A model generated the notes under the pieces. The model was not told the origin of the DNA and ran no database searches. It saw nothing but the letters and a program-made list of their open reading frames with translations. Made by a program: the position numbers and the translations under genes. Shown piece after piece: positions 37,924 to 54,338 of a stretch of 64,000 bases of DNA; position 1 is the first letter of the stretch, and each line of letters starts with the position of its first letter. This DNA comes from a virus: positions 1-64,000 of IMG/VR virus record IMGVR_UViG_3300042294_004068. One strand, given 5' to 3'.

Positions 37924-39345
37924 ATGGGAAAGAGCTTCATGGAGCAGCTCGCCATGCTATCGCAAGAAGAGCAAGCTGCGGTTCTTTCCAGTATTGACCC
38001 AGAATTACTTCAATGGGATTGGCGTTCTTGGGGTAGACCAGAACAACTTCCTCCAGAAGGTGATGATTGGAATATTTGGCTTGTACTTGCAGGTCGTGGT
38101 TTTGGTAAAACAAGACTTGCAGCCGAATGGGTAAGAGAGCAAGCTAAATACACCACAGAGGGTCAAAGACGTTTTGCATTGGTGGCTCGTACTGCAGCCG
38201 ATGTTCGTGACGTTATTGTTGAAGGTGAATCAGGAATTATCAATGTTTCTCCACCATCAGAGCGTCCACATTACGAGCCATCAAAACGTCGCTTAACTTG
38301 GCCTAACGGAAACACTGCCACACTTTTTACTGCTGACGAACCAGACTCACTTCGTGGTCCACAATTCACTCACGCATGGGGCGATGAGATTGCAGCTTGG
38401 CGTCAAACTCCAGATGCTGCAGGTATGACTGCATTTGACAACCTTCGAGTCGGTACTCGTCTTGGTGCAAAACCAAAAATTGTTTGCACAACTACTCCTA
38501 AGAGAGTCCCACTTCTCTACAAATTGATTGAAGAATCAACTAATTCAAAGAGTCTTTCAAAAGTTATTGTGACCAGAGGCTCCACAATGGACAACGCTGG
38601 AAACTTGTCTGGAACATATCTAGACACAATTATGGGTGTTTATGAAGGAACATCACTTGCTCGTCAAGAGCTTTACGGTGAAATGCTTGATGATGTTGAA
38701 GGCACACTGTGGACAATGGAGATGATAGAAAGTTCTAGACAAGGACTTCTTCCTCCTCAGGCTCCACTTCGTTGTATTGGTGTTGACCCTTCTGTTGCAG
38801 AAAACCCTCGAGATGAGTGTGGAATTGTTGTTTGCGCTTCAACTGCTGATAGAGATTTATATAAACGTCACGCTTGGGTTTTAGAAGATGCATCAGTTCT
38901 TGGCTCACCAGAAGTGTGGGCAAATAAAGTTGTTGAGATGGCTAGACGTTGGGGTGCACCAGTAATTGCTGAAGTAAACCAAGGTGGAGCACTAGTTCGC
39001 AATGCTATTAATGCAATTGACCCAAATGTTAAAGTTTTGGAAGTGCACTCAAAACATGGTAAAGCGCTTCGCGCCGAACCTGTTGTTCTTGCTTACGAAC
39101 AGAATCGCGTTCATCATATTGGATATCTTCCAGACCTTGAGTCTCAGATGACAACTTGGGTTCCAGGAGAGTCCAAAAAATCTCCAGACCGTGTGGATGC
39201 TCTAGTTCACGCAATGACGGCCCTCCTAATCAAACCTCCGCAAGGGTTTGTTGGTGGCAATCTTGTAGCCAAATCTTTTTCCTCACGACGCTTGCCTAAT
39301 TTTAGAGCAGGTGGCGGAGGTCGAGTTTTTACTCCTAGAAGTTAA
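37924..39345 (+). CDS. terL: Terminase large subunit
   Basis: The 473-residue packaging motor has Walker A AGRGFGKT (near residue 56), Walker B with THAWGDEIAAW (near residue 148) and the coupling TTTPK (near residue 195). The nuclease domain has GVDPSVAENPRDECG (near residue 286), AEVNQGGALVRN and a final SPDRVDALVHA. The composition matches Terminase_6-type large subunits. Its stop overlaps the end of the convergent primase gene by four bases. Confidence 0.96.
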   Translation: MGKSFMEQLAMLSQEEQAAVLSSIDPELLQWDWRSWGRPEQLPPEGDDWNIWLVLAGRGFGKTRLAAEWVREQAKYTTEGQRRFALVARTAADVRDVIVEGESGIINVSPPSERPHYEPSKRRLTWPNGNTATLFTADEPDSLRGPQFTHAWGDEIAAWRQTPDAAGMTAFDNLRVGTRLGAKPKIVCTTTPKRVPLLYKLIEESTNSKSLSKVIVTRGSTMDNAGNLSGTYLDTIMGVYEGTSLARQELYGEMLDDVEGTLWTMEMIESSRQGLLPPQAPLRCIGVDPSVAENPRDECGIVVCASTADRDLYKRHAWVLEDASVLGSPEVWANKVVEMARRWGAPVIAEVNQGGALVRNAINAIDPNVKVLEVHSKHGKALRAEPVVLAYEQNRVHHIGYLPDLESQMTTWVPGESKKSPDRVDALVHAMTALLIKPPQGFVGGNLVAKSFSSRRLPNFRAGGGGRVFTPRS

Positions 39346-41963
39346 AAAGCTCTATTGAAGTTATTTAAAGTGCTCCAATCAAGCTCAGCACTTTGAACAA
39401 CTCTTGGAACTAGGGTTCTTCCTCTAATAACTGCTCTAGAGCCTGTTCCTTCGATTGTTACTCCTCTTTCAGTCATTTTCTTTTGTAGAGAACCTTGACT
39501 TAGAGGACGTTCTCCGCGTTCTTCGCTCCATTGACGGTAGACGCCATAAACAATTTTTAGAGCAACGCTAGCTGAAGGATTTTCATTAGTCTCTTCTGAC
39601 AAGAAGATACCGATGCGGTCTTCATTCTTACGATACATCTCAGCAGCTTCAGCTACTTGAGTGCACCAACCCAATGCATCACGAGATGACGAACCTAGAA
39701 TTTTTATCGCACCATCAACAGCCCATGACAAAACTGCTGGCAGTGCTCCTTCTGGGTCGAATATGTATGCCTTCAAATTAGGATCAGGGTTTTCAGGCAC
39801 TCGTGTCATTGGCATCGGACGGATACGACGCCACATGGCATCATCCGTGATGATTGGGCGGTGGTTTGTCGTAACCCAGAGTTTGGCTCTAGATTCGAAC
39901 GTGAATGGCTGTTCTCCTGGAGAACGAGCAGAGATTACAGATGAACCAGTCAACTTCTTAACTTGATTTTCTTTAATTCTTTCATTGTCTGGCAATTCGT
40001 CTACCCAAACTAGGCGACGTCCACGCAACTGAGCCCAGTGGTAAGCATCAGTATTACCACTGCTCATATCGTTTGCAGCAAGAATGTGAGAGTCAAGAGG
40101 CCACGCATATTGCTCAGTGCCAAGACATTTCACAATTGCTTCAACAAGAGTGTTTTTACCAGAACCTGCTGGTCCATAGACAAGAAACATAATGTCGTAG
40201 ATGTTTGAACCAGTTATTGAATACCCAGCAGCTTTTTGAAGCCAGTCTTGATATTCCTTATCGCCACCAGTTGCAAAATCTAAGAACTGCTGCCAACGAA
40301 CATTGGTGTGTCCTCGAGTATATGTAACTGGAGCACGTCGAGTGATGTGTAAGTCTGGTCGTCCTTTAAGAAGTTCACCAGTTTTTAAATCAATAACTCC
40401 GTTGAGAACACCTAAGAGATTTTCATCGTTGTCCCAGCGACTAACAGGGATTTCAATTCTTGGGTCGGACTTTGCAGACTCAATTGCGCCCTTCATTCTT
40501 GCATTTGAGCGAGATTGATGTGCCCATTGAATAACTGAAGCTTGTTGAGAATCTGGATACTGAATTACTTCAGCAGAAATAATTGGTGGAACTCTTTTAG
40601 CTAGTTCTTGAACTTCCAACGACTCTTTGTCTGGCTTCCAGTAGCCTTCTTTCCAAACAAACCAACCCAAACCGCTCGTATAACGAATGCCAGCGCCAAA
40701 TACGTCAACAAGGCGACGACCGTTACCTGTGTCAGAAAGCGAACGTTTGCTTTCATTTCCTCCGTCTTCGATTCGTAGAGCATCTGGGTCCTTTGGAACA
40801 TTGATATTTGTTAATGATGTGGCTTGTTCAATGGAATCTCCATCTTCAATACCAGCCATAACTGTACTTGAAATTGGACCAGTGCCCATTGGAAAAAATG
40901 TAGGTTCTTTTGGAGGTTGGACAACACCAATTAGCGGTTGAACAACACCAGTCAGCGGTTGTAGCTCATTTTGTGGCTGAGATAGGCGCTCTGCTTGTTG
41001 TTTTTGCCATTCAGCTGTCTCTGGAGAAATGAATCCAATCTTTGGATTTGATGCTACAAAGTCAATAGCACGGTGAACGTGGTGCAAGAGTCCATTAGTA
41101 CCGTCTATGTGAAGAGGTGGTCGAATTTTTGTAGCGTTGAATCGAATCATGTCTGACTCAATCATTCGTCTAGCGTCTTTGCTAGTTCCAAATTTATTTG
41201 CAAGAGCGCATGTCAATTTATAAACATCAACAGCACGGGCACCCTCATCAATACCTTTTTCAAGAATTCCAGAGATATCAACTTTTTCGTATTCGAGGTC
41301 GTCCCAATCTCCAGACTCTAAAGTAAAGCTGGTTCTCTTAGATCTCTTACGTAAAGCAGCAAGTAGTTGTTCTGGTGCTTCAGCAATTTCAATTTCCCAA
41401 GGTGCTTTTCCAGGAACCCACTCATAGTTAACTCCAGAGAAGTGTTTACTTGGTGCAATCAGAACATAACCGTTGTGCTTAATATCAATTCCATTAAGAC
41501 CCATCTTGGAAAGATTTCCAATAAGTCCTTCTGAATCATCGCAACGATAAAAAATGTGACGACCACGAGTAGCAACACCTCGGTCGTTTGTATAGACACC
41601 AGTTATCGCTTCTACTGTTGGTGGTAGTGCGCCTTCAACTAGTTCTTCAAATTTAATAAAAGAGTCAGGACCACCAGAACGTGGGTCAATATCGATTACA
41701 AAAAATCCACTCTTAGAACAGTGAACTCCAACGTTGTAGTTTGAATTTTCAGTCCACCATTGTTCAACTCGTGCAGGGTCGTGTGTGGACATAACATTCC
41801 ACTCATTAAGAGCTGGGTGTTTTCCTACCTCTTTAGGTTCACCATGAGGCTTATTGCACGTACAACGCCCATTAACAATTCCGTGGCAGGGAAGAATGCT
41901 CCAGTCAATACTTGAATAGAACCTTGCGCCTTTGACAAGGCGTTCGGAGGACTCGTCGCTCAT
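39342..41963 (-). CDS. Bifunctional primase-polymerase and SF3-type helicase
   Basis: The 873-residue protein joins an archaeo-eukaryotic primase domain (about 15-210) with a D5/SF3 helicase (about 500-820). The primase has a FVIDIDPRSGG metal-binding DxD motif (near residue 90) and an RGRHIFYR segment. The helicase has Walker A GPAGSGKNT near 598, RRLVWVDELP near 645 and TTNHRP near 693. It would prime and unwind phage DNA. It is the only minus-strand gene between 30406 and 64000. SD GGAGG precedes the ATG. Confidence 0.92.
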   Translation of the reverse strand: MSDESSERLVKGARFYSSIDWSILPCHGIVNGRCTCNKPHGEPKEVGKHPALNEWNVMSTHDPARVEQWWTENSNYNVGVHCSKSGFFVIDIDPRSGGPDSFIKFEELVEGALPPTVEAITGVYTNDRGVATRGRHIFYRCDDSEGLIGNLSKMGLNGIDIKHNGYVLIAPSKHFSGVNYEWVPGKAPWEIEIAEAPEQLLAALRKRSKRTSFTLESGDWDDLEYEKVDISGILEKGIDEGARAVDVYKLTCALANKFGTSKDARRMIESDMIRFNATKIRPPLHIDGTNGLLHHVHRAIDFVASNPKIGFISPETAEWQKQQAERLSQPQNELQPLTGVVQPLIGVVQPPKEPTFFPMGTGPISSTVMAGIEDGDSIEQATSLTNINVPKDPDALRIEDGGNESKRSLSDTGNGRRLVDVFGAGIRYTSGLGWFVWKEGYWKPDKESLEVQELAKRVPPIISAEVIQYPDSQQASVIQWAHQSRSNARMKGAIESAKSDPRIEIPVSRWDNDENLLGVLNGVIDLKTGELLKGRPDLHITRRAPVTYTRGHTNVRWQQFLDFATGGDKEYQDWLQKAAGYSITGSNIYDIMFLVYGPAGSGKNTLVEAIVKCLGTEQYAWPLDSHILAANDMSSGNTDAYHWAQLRGRRLVWVDELPDNERIKENQVKKLTGSSVISARSPGEQPFTFESRAKLWVTTNHRPIITDDAMWRRIRPMPMTRVPENPDPNLKAYIFDPEGALPAVLSWAVDGAIKILGSSSRDALGWCTQVAEAAEMYRKNEDRIGIFLSEETNENPSASVALKIVYGVYRQWSEERGERPLSQGSLQKKMTERGVTIEGTGSRAVIRGRTLVPRVVQSAELDWSTLNNFNRAF

Positions 41964-42129
41964 ATAACCTCCGTCGTCATGAATCCAAAGTTACCTGACT
42001 CTACAATATGAGTCAAGAGTTTTTTTAGTGTGTAGCAAATATACCCTGCAAGAGGCCAAATAAAAGTAGCCAACTAACTTTTACTATAAACTATATCCAT
42101 AGTCCTATAGTCTGGAAGTCGGTACCTAA

Positions 42130-42528
42130 TTGCTAATTCCTCAAGCTAACTCATGGTGGGAACCAGGTACCCCAAATTTTCTGGATATAGGGGATATCTC
42201 AGCGGTTTTGGTATTTCTAATTACCCTCACAGGAGCCTTTTTTGCTGTAACAAAGTTTTGGCTAAAACTACTCCGTCGAATCATTCGTGAAGAAATTGAA
42301 GTGGCTACAGCACCAATTCATCCTAGCGCGAATGGGGGGCTCAGTCTAGCAGATGTGGCTAGAAAAACAAATAAGCTAGAAGAGCAACTGTCAGAGATGC
42401 ATAAAGACAGTCTTGAGACTAAAGATTTGTTGATAAAGGTGCTGGCTCAGTCCGTGATAATTCCAGACACTCCGCCTATGGTTGAACCACCTATGAAGCG
42501 AAAAGGCCGTAAGTCCGCTTCTTCTTAG
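42130..42528 (+). CDS. Membrane-anchored coiled-coil protein (132 aa)
   Basis: One strong TM helix (about residues 24-44) is followed by a basic linker and a heptad-like helix (VARKTNKLEEQLSEMHKD). Holin-like or envelope-associated. The TTG start is uncertain; an exact copy of the promoter block TTACTATAAACTAT lies 36 bases upstream. Confidence 0.6.
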   Translation: MLIPQANSWWEPGTPNFLDIGDISAVLVFLITLTGAFFAVTKFWLKLLRRIIREEIEVATAPIHPSANGGLSLADVARKTNKLEEQLSEMHKDSLETKDLLIKVLAQSVIIPDTPPMVEPPMKRKGRKSASS

Positions 42529-42666
42529 AAACACTTTTTTTCTTAATTTCCGACACGCCATAAGTCACTAATTATTTCATTTTTATATCTTCACTGCTAT
42601 CCTCATATCTAGAGTAACTGTAAGGTTTACGGTAACTCTACATAGAAGGAAAACTGGAGGATTTCA

Positions 42667-42942
42667 GTGAGTTTAGCTGAGAAATTAAACAGTGCTACTC
42701 GTACTCAACCAGGTTTGCCCTGCGGTGTAGGCAAGCTATTGACAGAGCTAAAAGGCGAAGATAAAGAAGCCTTAGAAATTATTTTTTCAACCCGTTCCGT
42801 GCCTGGAACAGTATCAAATAGGCAAGTACATAAAATCCTTCTTGAGGAAGGATATGAAATTGCATTTGCCTCTATCACCCTTCATCGACGTAAGCAATGC
42901 CGTTGCTTTACAAGTCGAGATCAGGCATATAAGGAGAACTGA
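42667..42942 (+). CDS. Small HTH-like phage protein (91 aa)
   Basis: Contains VSNRQVHKILLEEGYEIAFASITLHRRKQC, an HTH followed by a basic Cys pair, like small phage DNA-binding proteins. GTG start with a GGAGG SD. Its stop overlaps the phosphoesterase start. It might act as a packaging or regulatory factor. Confidence 0.7.
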   Translation: MSLAEKLNSATRTQPGLPCGVGKLLTELKGEDKEALEIIFSTRSVPGTVSNRQVHKILLEEGYEIAFASITLHRRKQCRCFTSRDQAYKEN

Positions 42943-44159
42943 TGTCGTCTTTAACCGACAAACTCACTGAGCTTATTTCCCCAGGGCCAAGTGGTTCGGA
43001 TATAAGAGCGACCAATACTCCTGAATCTTGGAGACCTCGTCTTGAGATAGACCCAGAAAAAGGTGAAGGTTATTTTATTTCTACCCCTAGACCAGCAGGA
43101 AACAGTCCTGATGGTGTTGAACTATTAAAAGAATTTGATTTAGACCCAAGTGATTGGACTATTACGTCCATCAGAAAATCTCGCTGGCAAAATCATAAAG
43201 GCGATTGGCTTGAAGCTTTTCGAGCAAGTCTTGTACCAACCAGCACAAAAAAATCTTCCGAACTTGATTTTGATTTAGAAAAATTAATACAAGATGTTTC
43301 AAAGTGGAGACCTTCAAAAGTCTCACAAAAAATTACAGGTGATTTAGCTTTTATTTTTGCTCCAAGCGACCAGCAAATTGGAAAAAAGCAAGGAGACGTA
43401 GGAACCGACACCACAGTGTCAAGGTTGCTCACCCTCACAGAGATGGGTGTTCAGAGACTTCACGAGCTGAGAAAAATTGGAAGACCTATAGGAACAGTGG
43501 TTATTCCATTACCGGGAGACCATGTAGAAGGTATTGTTTCGCAGAACGGAAGAGTTCAAGGGCAAGCAGCCTCTGATTTAGGAATTACAGAACAAACCAG
43601 ACTTGCTAGACGAGTTCTTATGGCTCAAATTAAAGCTTTTGCTCCTTTAGCAGAGCGCATCATAGTTCCAGTAGTTAATGGAAATCATGACGAAGCAGGT
43701 CGTCAAGTTATTACAGACCCTTCAGATGGTTGGAATGTTGAAATCGCGAGCGCTGTTCAGGATGCTTGCGCTGAGAATGAAAACCTTTCTCACGTTGAGT
43801 TTAGGTTTCCAGAAAAGTCCCATCAAACATTGTCAATAAATATTTGTGGAACTATGGTCGGATTGTTCCACGGGCATCAGTCAGGTTCTAATGTCATGAA
43901 GTATCTTCAAGAGCAATCTGCAGGTCAAACTGCCCTTGGAATGTCTGACATATGGATTTCTGGGCACTTTCACAATTTTAAAACTATGGATATTGGTGAG
44001 CGTCTGTGGCTTCAGTGTCCAACAGTCGACCCCGGAAGTGCGTGGTTTAGGGACCGCCACGGGCTAGAATCGCCACCCGGAGTTTTGACCCTTGTTGTAG
44101 GAGATGGCTACAACCCAAGAAGGGATATTAGCGTTCTTTCAGTGCCTAGGTCTGCATAA
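42942..44159 (+). CDS. Calcineurin-like metallophosphoesterase
   Basis: The 405-residue protein carries metal motifs in order: SDQQIG (near residue 145), PGDHVEG (near residue 193), NGNHDE (near residue 247), FHGHQSG (near residue 308) and SGHFHNF (near residue 345). This is the GD-GNHD-GH series. The N-terminal 120 residues are an unassigned extension. It could be a nuclease or phosphodiesterase in phage DNA metabolism. Translation is coupled to the preceding HTH gene. Confidence 0.85.
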   Translation: MSSLTDKLTELISPGPSGSDIRATNTPESWRPRLEIDPEKGEGYFISTPRPAGNSPDGVELLKEFDLDPSDWTITSIRKSRWQNHKGDWLEAFRASLVPTSTKKSSELDFDLEKLIQDVSKWRPSKVSQKITGDLAFIFAPSDQQIGKKQGDVGTDTTVSRLLTLTEMGVQRLHELRKIGRPIGTVVIPLPGDHVEGIVSQNGRVQGQAASDLGITEQTRLARRVLMAQIKAFAPLAERIIVPVVNGNHDEAGRQVITDPSDGWNVEIASAVQDACAENENLSHVEFRFPEKSHQTLSINICGTMVGLFHGHQSGSNVMKYLQEQSAGQTALGMSDIWISGHFHNFKTMDIGERLWLQCPTVDPGSAWFRDRHGLESPPGVLTLVVGDGYNPRRDISVLSVPRSA

Positions 44160-44173
44160 TTTAAGACATAGCC

Positions 44174-44265
44174 ATGTCTATAACAGCGTACAATAGAGAG
44201 CGATTTAGGAATCTGCTTGCCTGTGCAGATTTCACTGCATGCTATCGAGACCTGGAGCACCACTG

Positions 44266-44266
<1 letters not shown>
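44174..44266 (+). CDS. 30-aa ORF coupled to the giant tail gene
   Basis: Its TGA overlaps the ATG of the giant fibre gene (TGATG). It lacks an SD and a recognised family. It may act as a translational leader controlling the 6.3-kb gene after it. Confidence 0.4.
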
Positions 44267-50559
<6,293 letters not shown>

Positions 50560-50580
50560 GAATGACAGAGAGGAGATAAC

Positions 50581-51282
50581 ATGCCAGCAATTGATTTTCC
50601 AAATAACCCGACGCTAAATCAGGTTTACACAAATGGAGTTAACACTTATTCTTGGGATGGTACTGCTTGGCGACTAGTTCGTACTAGTGCTCAAGGTCCT
50701 ACTGGTCCTACAGGACCAGCAGGTGCAGACTCAACAGCTATTGGTGCAACTGGACCTACAGGTGCGCAAGGACCAACTGGCCCAGAAGGACCAGCAGGAG
50801 CTCCTTCAACTACACCTGGTCCAATTGGACCTACAGGTGCGACAGGTTCTTTCGCGATTGAACCTTGGACTTTATATACACCTGTTTGGTATGGCAGCAC
50901 AACTAATCCGCAAATCGGTAATGGAATTATTCAAGGTAGATATACCTATGTAGGTGCAACAATTTTTGGAGAAATTAGAATTCAAGCTGGAACTTCTGGA
51001 TTTAACAGAGGAAGTGGAACTTATTCTCTAAGCCTTCCTTCAAACGGTATCGTCGAGAATTACCAGCCTGTAGGGCAAGTGGTTATGCGAGATGAAGGTC
51101 CAGGTATTACTTACTTTGGAACTGCAATTTTCAACAATAACTTTACAAACAGAATTGAATTGTTTATGCACTCACAGTCTGCAACATTTGATGAAGGTGT
51201 AGCAGTTACTGAAAGCACTCCATTTTTGTTTAGCGGTAATGACAAGATTCTTGTCCAATTCACATACGAGTCAGTGGTATAG
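50581..51282 (+). CDS. Short collagen-like tail-fibre protein 1 (233 aa)
   Basis: The N-terminal anchor MPAIDFPNNPTLNQVY with YSWDGTAWRL is shared with the 51297 and 54339 proteins. A collagen-like stretch covers about 40-90. The C-terminal beta-rich domain (about 95-233) resembles a receptor-binding head. AGAGGAGA SD. Confidence 0.85.
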   Translation: MPAIDFPNNPTLNQVYTNGVNTYSWDGTAWRLVRTSAQGPTGPTGPAGADSTAIGATGPTGAQGPTGPEGPAGAPSTTPGPIGPTGATGSFAIEPWTLYTPVWYGSTTNPQIGNGIIQGRYTYVGATIFGEIRIQAGTSGFNRGSGTYSLSLPSNGIVENYQPVGQVVMRDEGPGITYFGTAIFNNNFTNRIELFMHSQSATFDEGVAVTESTPFLFSGNDKILVQFTYESVV

Positions 51283-51296
51283 GAGGCGAGTAGATA

Positions 51297-53186
51297 ATGG
51301 CAGCTATTGATTTTCCTAATTCTCCTACACCAAACGATTTATTTACTTCAGGTAGTCAAACTTGGCAGTGGGATGGAACTTCTTGGAACTTAGTTATTTC
51401 TCAAGTTGTTGGTCCTACTGGTCCTCAAGGTCCTACTGGAGCAGCAAGTAATGTAACTGGTCCTACAGGTGCGACAGGCACTGTTCTTTTAGCATCAGAC
51501 ACTCCTCCAACTGGAGCTTCTGCAGGTGATGCTTGGTTAAATACTGCAACTGGAAAAATTTATGTTTACTTTGATGACTACTGGGTTGAGTCTGCATCAA
51601 GTTTGAGCGGTAGCCAAGGTCCTACTGGAGCTACAGGTGCTACTGGCCCTCAAAGTACAGTTCTAGGTCCAACTGGTCCTACAGGTTCTACAGGACCAAC
51701 AGGCCCACAAGGAAATACAGGCCCATCTGGTCCTCGAGGTTTTGACATCACTGGGCCTACTGGTCCACAAGGTCCTACAGGTGCACAAGGTGTAACTGGT
51801 CCTGAAGGTGAAAGAGGTCCTACAGGTCCTATTGGACCAATCGGAAATACTGGTCCTCAAGGTGAAGAAGGTACAACTGGCCCAACTGGTGCACAAGGTT
51901 TGCAAGGTGCTACTGGCCCAACTGGTCCTCGCGGATTCGTCGGTCCTACTGGCCCAGTAGGTGCTACTGGTCCGTCAGTAACTGGTGCGACAGGTGCAAC
52001 TGGTGCTTCTGGCCCGACAGGTCCTGCAGGTGGACCTACAGGTCCAACAGGAGCAACAGGCCCTACTGGTTCTGAAGGTCCAACTGGTGCTGCTGGTCTT
52101 CGTGGTGCGACTGGTGCTACAGGTGCCACAGGTGCTGCCTCTACTATTCCAGGACCTACAGGTCCTACAGGTCCATCTGTAACTGGCCCAACTGGTGCTG
52201 CTTCCAATATTCCAGGACCAACAGGTCCTACAGGACCAACAGGTGCTGGTCCTACTGGTCCTACAGGTTCAGCGGGAGCAAGTTTTGCTGGAGTAACATC
52301 TACAAGCAACCTTTCTGTTTCTTTAGGATCTGAAAACTTTATTGTTAATAAAGTTGATGCTTTTGCTGTCGGAACTCGAGCTCGTTTAGCTAGTGCTAGC
52401 TTCCCTCAGGATTATATGGAAGGTGTCATCACCACAATTGTTGGCACAAGCATCACCATGTTTGTGGACAAGGTAAATGGTGAAGGAAATACATATGCAA
52501 GTTGGAACTTAGTTCTTGGTGCTGGAGAAATCGGACCTACAGGTCCTACTGGTCCTCAGGGTGCTTCTATTAAGTTTAAAGGTACTGTTCAATTTGACGT
52601 AAATCTTCCAGCAAGTGGAAATCAAATTAACGATGCTTATGTAGTTTCTGCAACAGGTGACCTTTGGGTTTGGAACGGAACTACTTGGCAAAATGTGGGA
52701 CGTATTCAAGGTCCTACTGGAGGCACAGGGCCTACTGGGTCACAAGGACTAATTGGTCCTACAGGTCCTACAGGTGCTGATAGCACAGTTGCAGGACCTA
52801 CTGGACCTACTGGAAGCACTGGACCTACAGGCTCTACTGGTATTCAAGGACCAACTGGACCTGCATTCTTTAATCTAACTGGTCCTCAGTATTTAGCTTC
52901 TGTAACTCTTACTGCTAATGACAATGCTTCTTTAGTCAAGTTGAACAGCTCTTCTCCTACTGTTGTAACTATTCCAGCAGATGGAACTAGCGGATATACA
53001 TTCGACACTGGTTCTCAGATTGTTTTGACGCAATTAGGTAGTGCTGTTTTCAGTGTTACTGGTGCTGCAGGAGTTAGTGTTCTTAGTGAAGGAAGTCGCT
53101 ATACAAGTAAGCAGCGTTATGCAGTAGCTTCTCTAATTAAACTTGGAGCTAATTCGTGGTTGTTAAGCGGAAACCTACAGGCTTAG
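51297..53186 (+). CDS. Collagen-like tail-fibre protein 2 (629 aa)
   Basis: [24 protein letters not shown] anchor, then two long collagen-like tracts separated by [21 protein letters not shown] globular insert lies around 335-410 and a [15 protein letters not shown] domain near 455. A C-terminal beta-rich head (about 530-629) follows. Gly-Pro-Thr and Gly-Pro-Gln triplets use mostly ACA/ACT and CAA/CAG. AGGAGGC SD. Confidence 0.87.
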   Translation: MAAIDFPNSPTPNDLFTSGSQTWQWDGTSWNLVISQVVGPTGPQGPTGAASNVTGPTGATGTVLLASDTPPTGASAGDAWLNTATGKIYVYFDDYWVESASSLSGSQGPTGATGATGPQSTVLGPTGPTGSTGPTGPQGNTGPSGPRGFDITGPTGPQGPTGAQGVTGPEGERGPTGPIGPIGNTGPQGEEGTTGPTGAQGLQGATGPTGPRGFVGPTGPVGATGPSVTGATGATGASGPTGPAGGPTGPTGATGPTGSEGPTGAAGLRGATGATGATGAASTIPGPTGPTGPSVTGPTGAASNIPGPTGPTGPTGAGPTGPTGSAGASFAGVTSTSNLSVSLGSENFIVNKVDAFAVGTRARLASASFPQDYMEGVITTIVGTSITMFVDKVNGEGNTYASWNLVLGAGEIGPTGPTGPQGASIKFKGTVQFDVNLPASGNQINDAYVVSATGDLWVWNGTTWQNVGRIQGPTGGTGPTGSQGLIGPTGPTGADSTVAGPTGPTGSTGPTGSTGIQGPTGPAFFNLTGPQYLASVTLTANDNASLVKLNSSSPTVVTIPADGTSGYTFDTGSQIVLTQLGSAVFSVTGAAGVSVLSEGSRYTSKQRYAVASLIKLGANSWLLSGNLQA

Positions 53187-53187
53187 A

Positions 53188-54111
53188 ATGCTGATATCTA
53201 CCCATGCAATGCATGCGACCCTGCCAGTAGCTTTTTTACCTACTAGCTGGTCACTTGTTCCTACCAGTTCTTTTGGCTCTACCAACATTAATTCAATTGC
53301 TACAAATGGCATGGGGCAATTTGTAGCAGTCGGTAGTTCTGGAAAACTTGCCACATCTAACGATGTTTCAACTAGTTGGACCCAGAGAACTTCTGGTTTT
53401 GCTGGTAGCAATATTTATGCAGTGGCATATGGAGACGATATTTATGTTGTTGGAGGAAGTTCTGGAAAACTTGCTACATCAACTGATGGAATAAACTGGA
53501 CACTACGTTCATCTTCTTTTGGTGCTAGTGCAATCTTGGGAATCACATACTCTCAAGCGGCAGGTTTGTGGATTGCTGTAGGTGGTTCTGGAAAGTTAGC
53601 TACCTCTATTGATGGAATTGATTGGACTCAAAGACTTTCTTCTTTTGGGACTTCTTTTATAAACAACGTTTATTCTGACGCAAATCTTATTATTGCTGTT
53701 GGATATGATGGAAAACTTGCAACATCAACAAATGGGGTTAGTTGGACTCAACGCGGGTCATCTTTTATATCAAGCACAATTTTTTCAGTTGTAGGAAATC
53801 CAGCAAGAGACAAGTACATTGCCGTTGGAGACTCAGGAAAAATTGCTAGTTCTACTAATGGTCTTACATGGATTCAGTCTTTCCCAGCAAGTAGTTTCGG
53901 ATCTTCTCAGATTAGGTCAGTCGCAGCAAATAGTGAGAACTACTATCTAGCTGGAGGAACTGCAGGAAAAGTTGCTACCTCAACGGATTCTATTCAATGG
54001 ATTCAAAGAAATTCTGGTGTAGGCATATCCAACGTAAATGATGTTTATTTCGACGAGTCTTTAGCCATTGTTGTTGGAAACGGTGGCAAAATTGCTTACT
54101 CAGGAGGGTAA
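53188..54111 (+). CDS. Seven-bladed beta-propeller tail-associated protein (307 aa)
   Basis: Seven repeats of about 40 residues, each with a GSSGKLATSTDG-NWTQR-like motif, indicate a seven-bladed propeller of the sialidase/Ycf48-like class. It lacks the collagen tract. It probably forms a receptor-binding or glycan-binding head. ATG two bases after the preceding stop, so coupled. Confidence 0.8.
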   Translation: MLISTHAMHATLPVAFLPTSWSLVPTSSFGSTNINSIATNGMGQFVAVGSSGKLATSNDVSTSWTQRTSGFAGSNIYAVAYGDDIYVVGGSSGKLATSTDGINWTLRSSSFGASAILGITYSQAAGLWIAVGGSGKLATSIDGIDWTQRLSSFGTSFINNVYSDANLIIAVGYDGKLATSTNGVSWTQRGSSFISSTIFSVVGNPARDKYIAVGDSGKIASSTNGLTWIQSFPASSFGSSQIRSVAANSENYYLAGGTAGKVATSTDSIQWIQRNSGVGISNVNDVYFDESLAIVVGNGGKIAYSGG

Positions 54112-54113
54112 AG

Positions 54114-54290
54114 ATGTTTAGATACAACTTGACATATGACAATCCAAGAGGCCCTATGGTCGAGATTTTAGATGGTGCCAACGTGATTGACGAGAGTGGT
54201 CCGTGGGAGTCTATCGAGTCAGCCACTACTTGGGCAGAAGCATATGTGGGATTAAAAAATTCAAATGAATCAGAACCAGAAGTTGGATAG
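54114..54290 (+). CDS. 58-aa hypothetical protein in tail array
   Basis: An acidic short protein with an AGGAGGG SD five bases before its ATG. The pattern YNLTYDNPRGPMVEIL-W-SIESATTWAEAYV is typical of small proteins in fibre clusters. Possibly a fibre chaperone; the function is unknown. Confidence 0.65.
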   Translation: MFRYNLTYDNPRGPMVEILDGANVIDESGPWESIESATTWAEAYVGLKNSNESEPEVG

Positions 54291-54338
54291 TAATTATCCA
54301 AGTAAAATAGATAGTTAGTCCAGAAAGGAGCAAGCAGA

